Below are positions 62,804 to 64,000 of a DNA stretch of 64,000 nucleotides, piece by piece. Location of the stretch: the NCBI RefSeq assembly GCF_041224415.1, contig NZ_JBGFFE010000016.1:7385-71384 (forward strand), in the 5' to 3' direction. The translations under genes were made by a program, and so were the position numbers. The notes below the pieces were generated by a model. The model had not been told where the DNA came from and made no database searches. It was given only the letters and a program-made list of their open reading frames with translations. Within the stretch, counting starts at the first letter, position 1. Every line of letters begins with the position of its first letter. Source of the stretch: Clostridium_B lapidicellarium. Lineage in GTDB: Bacteria; Bacillota; Clostridia; Clostridiales; Clostridiaceae.

Positions 62804-62838
62804 CAGTTACTGGTCAAAAAATCTTCAGCCAGTAACTG
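62804..62838. other. Intercistronic hairpin between acsC and acsE
   Basis: Perfect 10-bp stem CAGTTACTGG/CCAGTAACTG with a 15-nt loop in the 105-nt gap. No T-run follows on either strand, so not a simple terminator. It may protect the 3' end of acsC message or reduce read-through to acsE. Confidence 0.65.
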
Positions 62839-62854
62839 TGCTGCCAAATGCTCG

Positions 62855-64000
62855 CTATTTTTCAGCCATTCCCTTTAACAACTTAGGAATATACATAGCC
62901 TCCGTAGTACCTACAACTACATTCCAATCTGGAAGGCTTTCTTCCAGTTCCCCCTTTAATACCGCAACTTTTCCGGGTATTATAAGAGTCCTATTTTTAG
63001 TCTTTTTCTCTATTCCGCTATTTTTTATGGCATCGGTTATCACACTGGCTGTAAACTTGCCTGCCGCCCAGGAAGTCAGCACCGAATACCCTCCTGCATC
63101 GGGAATGACCATCCAAACAGGTACTTTAGACCTTTCAACTTCCCCTGAAACTATAAAATAAGTCAGTGCAAAGTCAACAGTACACATTACAGGCGAATTC
63201 TCATCTGCATTATTTAATCCGTATACACCAACTTCCACCCTCATAGGTTTTTGAGGATCTGTAAATATATTTTGCCTGATCCCATAAAGGGGAAGCGCCC
63301 TGCAGTAATCCATATCACTTAAAACAAGTATTGAACCATATTTTAGAGTAAACAGCGTAGACAAAGTTACTTCCTGGAATTTATCCCCTTTAGCAAGTTC
63401 ATTTAAAAACAATATGGACGGATATCCAAAAGTTCTATCTTCTCCCTGAAGATTGATCCTTCTTATTTGAACCGTATTTTCAAAAGTCTGTTTAATAGAT
63501 TTGGAACCTGGATCCAAAACCAGATTTTTATACCCCAGTTTTTGAATATTTTCTACCAGCGTATATAATTCCTTCAAATCATCCGCTTTCACACCCAGGG
63601 GAATATTGTCCTGTTTTACAAGTGCTACCATATCTTTGAAATTATCTTTGTTAGCACCATAAGCCAGCGGATTTTCACTTTTCACCAGTTGAAGTGCCTC
63701 TTTCATAACTGCTGTGTCTTCACAGGCCAATATATAAGCCACTTTTAATCCACTTGATTTTACTTTGTTTATAAGTGCAAGATATTTATCCTTATCCGAA
63801 ACATATTTCAAAACCACAAATTCGGTTTTCATCTCTTCGCCAATTCTAACATAGTTCATATCTTTCATATGCTGGATCTTGGTATCTATATCCGAATCTT
63901 CCATATTTTCCGATAAGAGTACCGCAAACCTGTTTCTATTTACGAAGGTCTTCTCATGCCTGAATAAAACAGTCTCACCACCTAGTTTGTATTCTGTATC
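62855..64000 (-). CDS. acsC: Corrinoid/iron-sulfur protein large (gamma) subunit, N-terminus beyond window
   Basis: Methyl carrier between AcsE and AcsB. The frame is open from the right edge, giving the last 381 residues of about 445. The N-terminal [4Fe4S] domain is outside. Visible are DTEYKLGGETVLFRHEKTF, the TIM-barrel, and the C-terminal corrinoid-binding region (WMVIPDAGGYSVLTSWAAGKFT, ending VVGTTEAMYIPKLLKGMAEK). Internal ATGs such as the one at 63904 are not true starts. It should be preceded by acsD outside the window. Confidence 0.96.
   Translation of the reverse strand, partial: DTEYKLGGETVLFRHEKTFVNRNRFAVLLSENMEDSDIDTKIQHMKDMNYVRIGEEMKTEFVVLKYVSDKDKYLALINKVKSSGLKVAYILACEDTAVMKEALQLVKSENPLAYGANKDNFKDMVALVKQDNIPLGVKADDLKELYTLVENIQKLGYKNLVLDPGSKSIKQTFENTVQIRRINLQGEDRTFGYPSILFLNELAKGDKFQEVTLSTLFTLKYGSILVLSDMDYCRALPLYGIRQNIFTDPQKPMRVEVGVYGLNNADENSPVMCTVDFALTYFIVSGEVERSKVPVWMVIPDAGGYSVLTSWAAGKFTASVITDAIKNSGIEKKTKNRTLIIPGKVAVLKGELEESLPDWNVVVGTTEAMYIPKLLKGMAEK

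Noticed and set aside
62804..62838. Rho-independent terminator between acsC and acsE
   Set aside because: No T-run follows the stem on the minus strand; listed as an intercistronic hairpin instead.

Overview
The window is AT-rich, gene-dense DNA from a low-GC Gram-positive anaerobe, most likely an acetogenic Clostridium that can also make C4 products. Three things support this. The right end holds a Wood-Ljungdahl (CODH/ACS) gene cluster. The middle holds a complete crt-bcd-etfB-etfA-hbd butyryl-CoA operon. A one-polypeptide NfnAB transhydrogenase sits beside a group-B [FeFe] hydrogenase, an arrangement I associate with the C. ljungdahlii/C. autoethanogenum group. C. ljungdahlii itself is not known for a butyryl-CoA operon, so a butyrate-forming acetogen (C. 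carboxidivorans, C. drakei or C. luticellarii type) fits better. The species cannot be fixed from the sequence alone.

Layout. 1-4.8 kb: housekeeping yerC-pcrA-ligA (ligA runs off the left edge). 5-13 kb: a pseudouridine synthase, a lytic transglycosylase, a seven-repeat triple-tyrosine protein, pgi, an EamA transporter and several tiny proteins. 13.3-14.3 kb: a flavin reductase and a convergent HxlR regulator sharing an operator-like 11-mer. 14.3-20 kb: guaA, guaB with a guanine riboswitch, and groES-groEL with CIRCE. 20-26.4 kb: a TVP38 membrane protein, the hydrogenase, an OGG-type glycosylase and Nfn. 26.5-32.1 kb: the butyryl-CoA operon and rex, with a Rex-like operator at the crt promoter. 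32-41 kb: an ABC-F protein, a LytS/LytTR two-component system and two divergent cstA paralogues, each preceded by 21-bp-period LytTR boxes. 41-49 kb: M16C peptidase, patatin, pyruvate carboxylase and a five-copy 73-bp tandem repeat. 49-56 kb: tsaD, a RusA-like nuclease with a zinc ribbon, DUF1836, a GlpA/GlpB/DUF1667-like redox module and a formate/nitrite channel. 56-64 kb: DUF3786, a small unknown protein, CooT, the corrinoid-protein activator (AcsV/RACo), gcvH, acsB, acsE and the C-terminal part of acsC.

How the parts fit (inference). The right-end genes build acetyl-CoA from a methyl-corrinoid and CO and service its nickel and corrinoid cofactors. Acetyl-CoA and pyruvate feed anaplerosis (Pyc) and, with a thiolase lying outside the window, the crotonyl-CoA/butyryl-CoA route. 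Bcd-Etf, Nfn and the hydrogenase all trade electrons among NADH, NADPH, ferredoxin and H2. Rex is the obvious NADH/NAD+ sensor for this set. The LytS/LytTR-CstA module looks like the pyruvate-sensing, pyruvate-uptake pair known from E. coli BtsSR-BtsT. No rRNA, tRNA, CRISPR array, IS element or prophage was recognised. Most genes lie on the minus strand. Many starts were set by an AGGAGG-like site 5-10 nt upstream.
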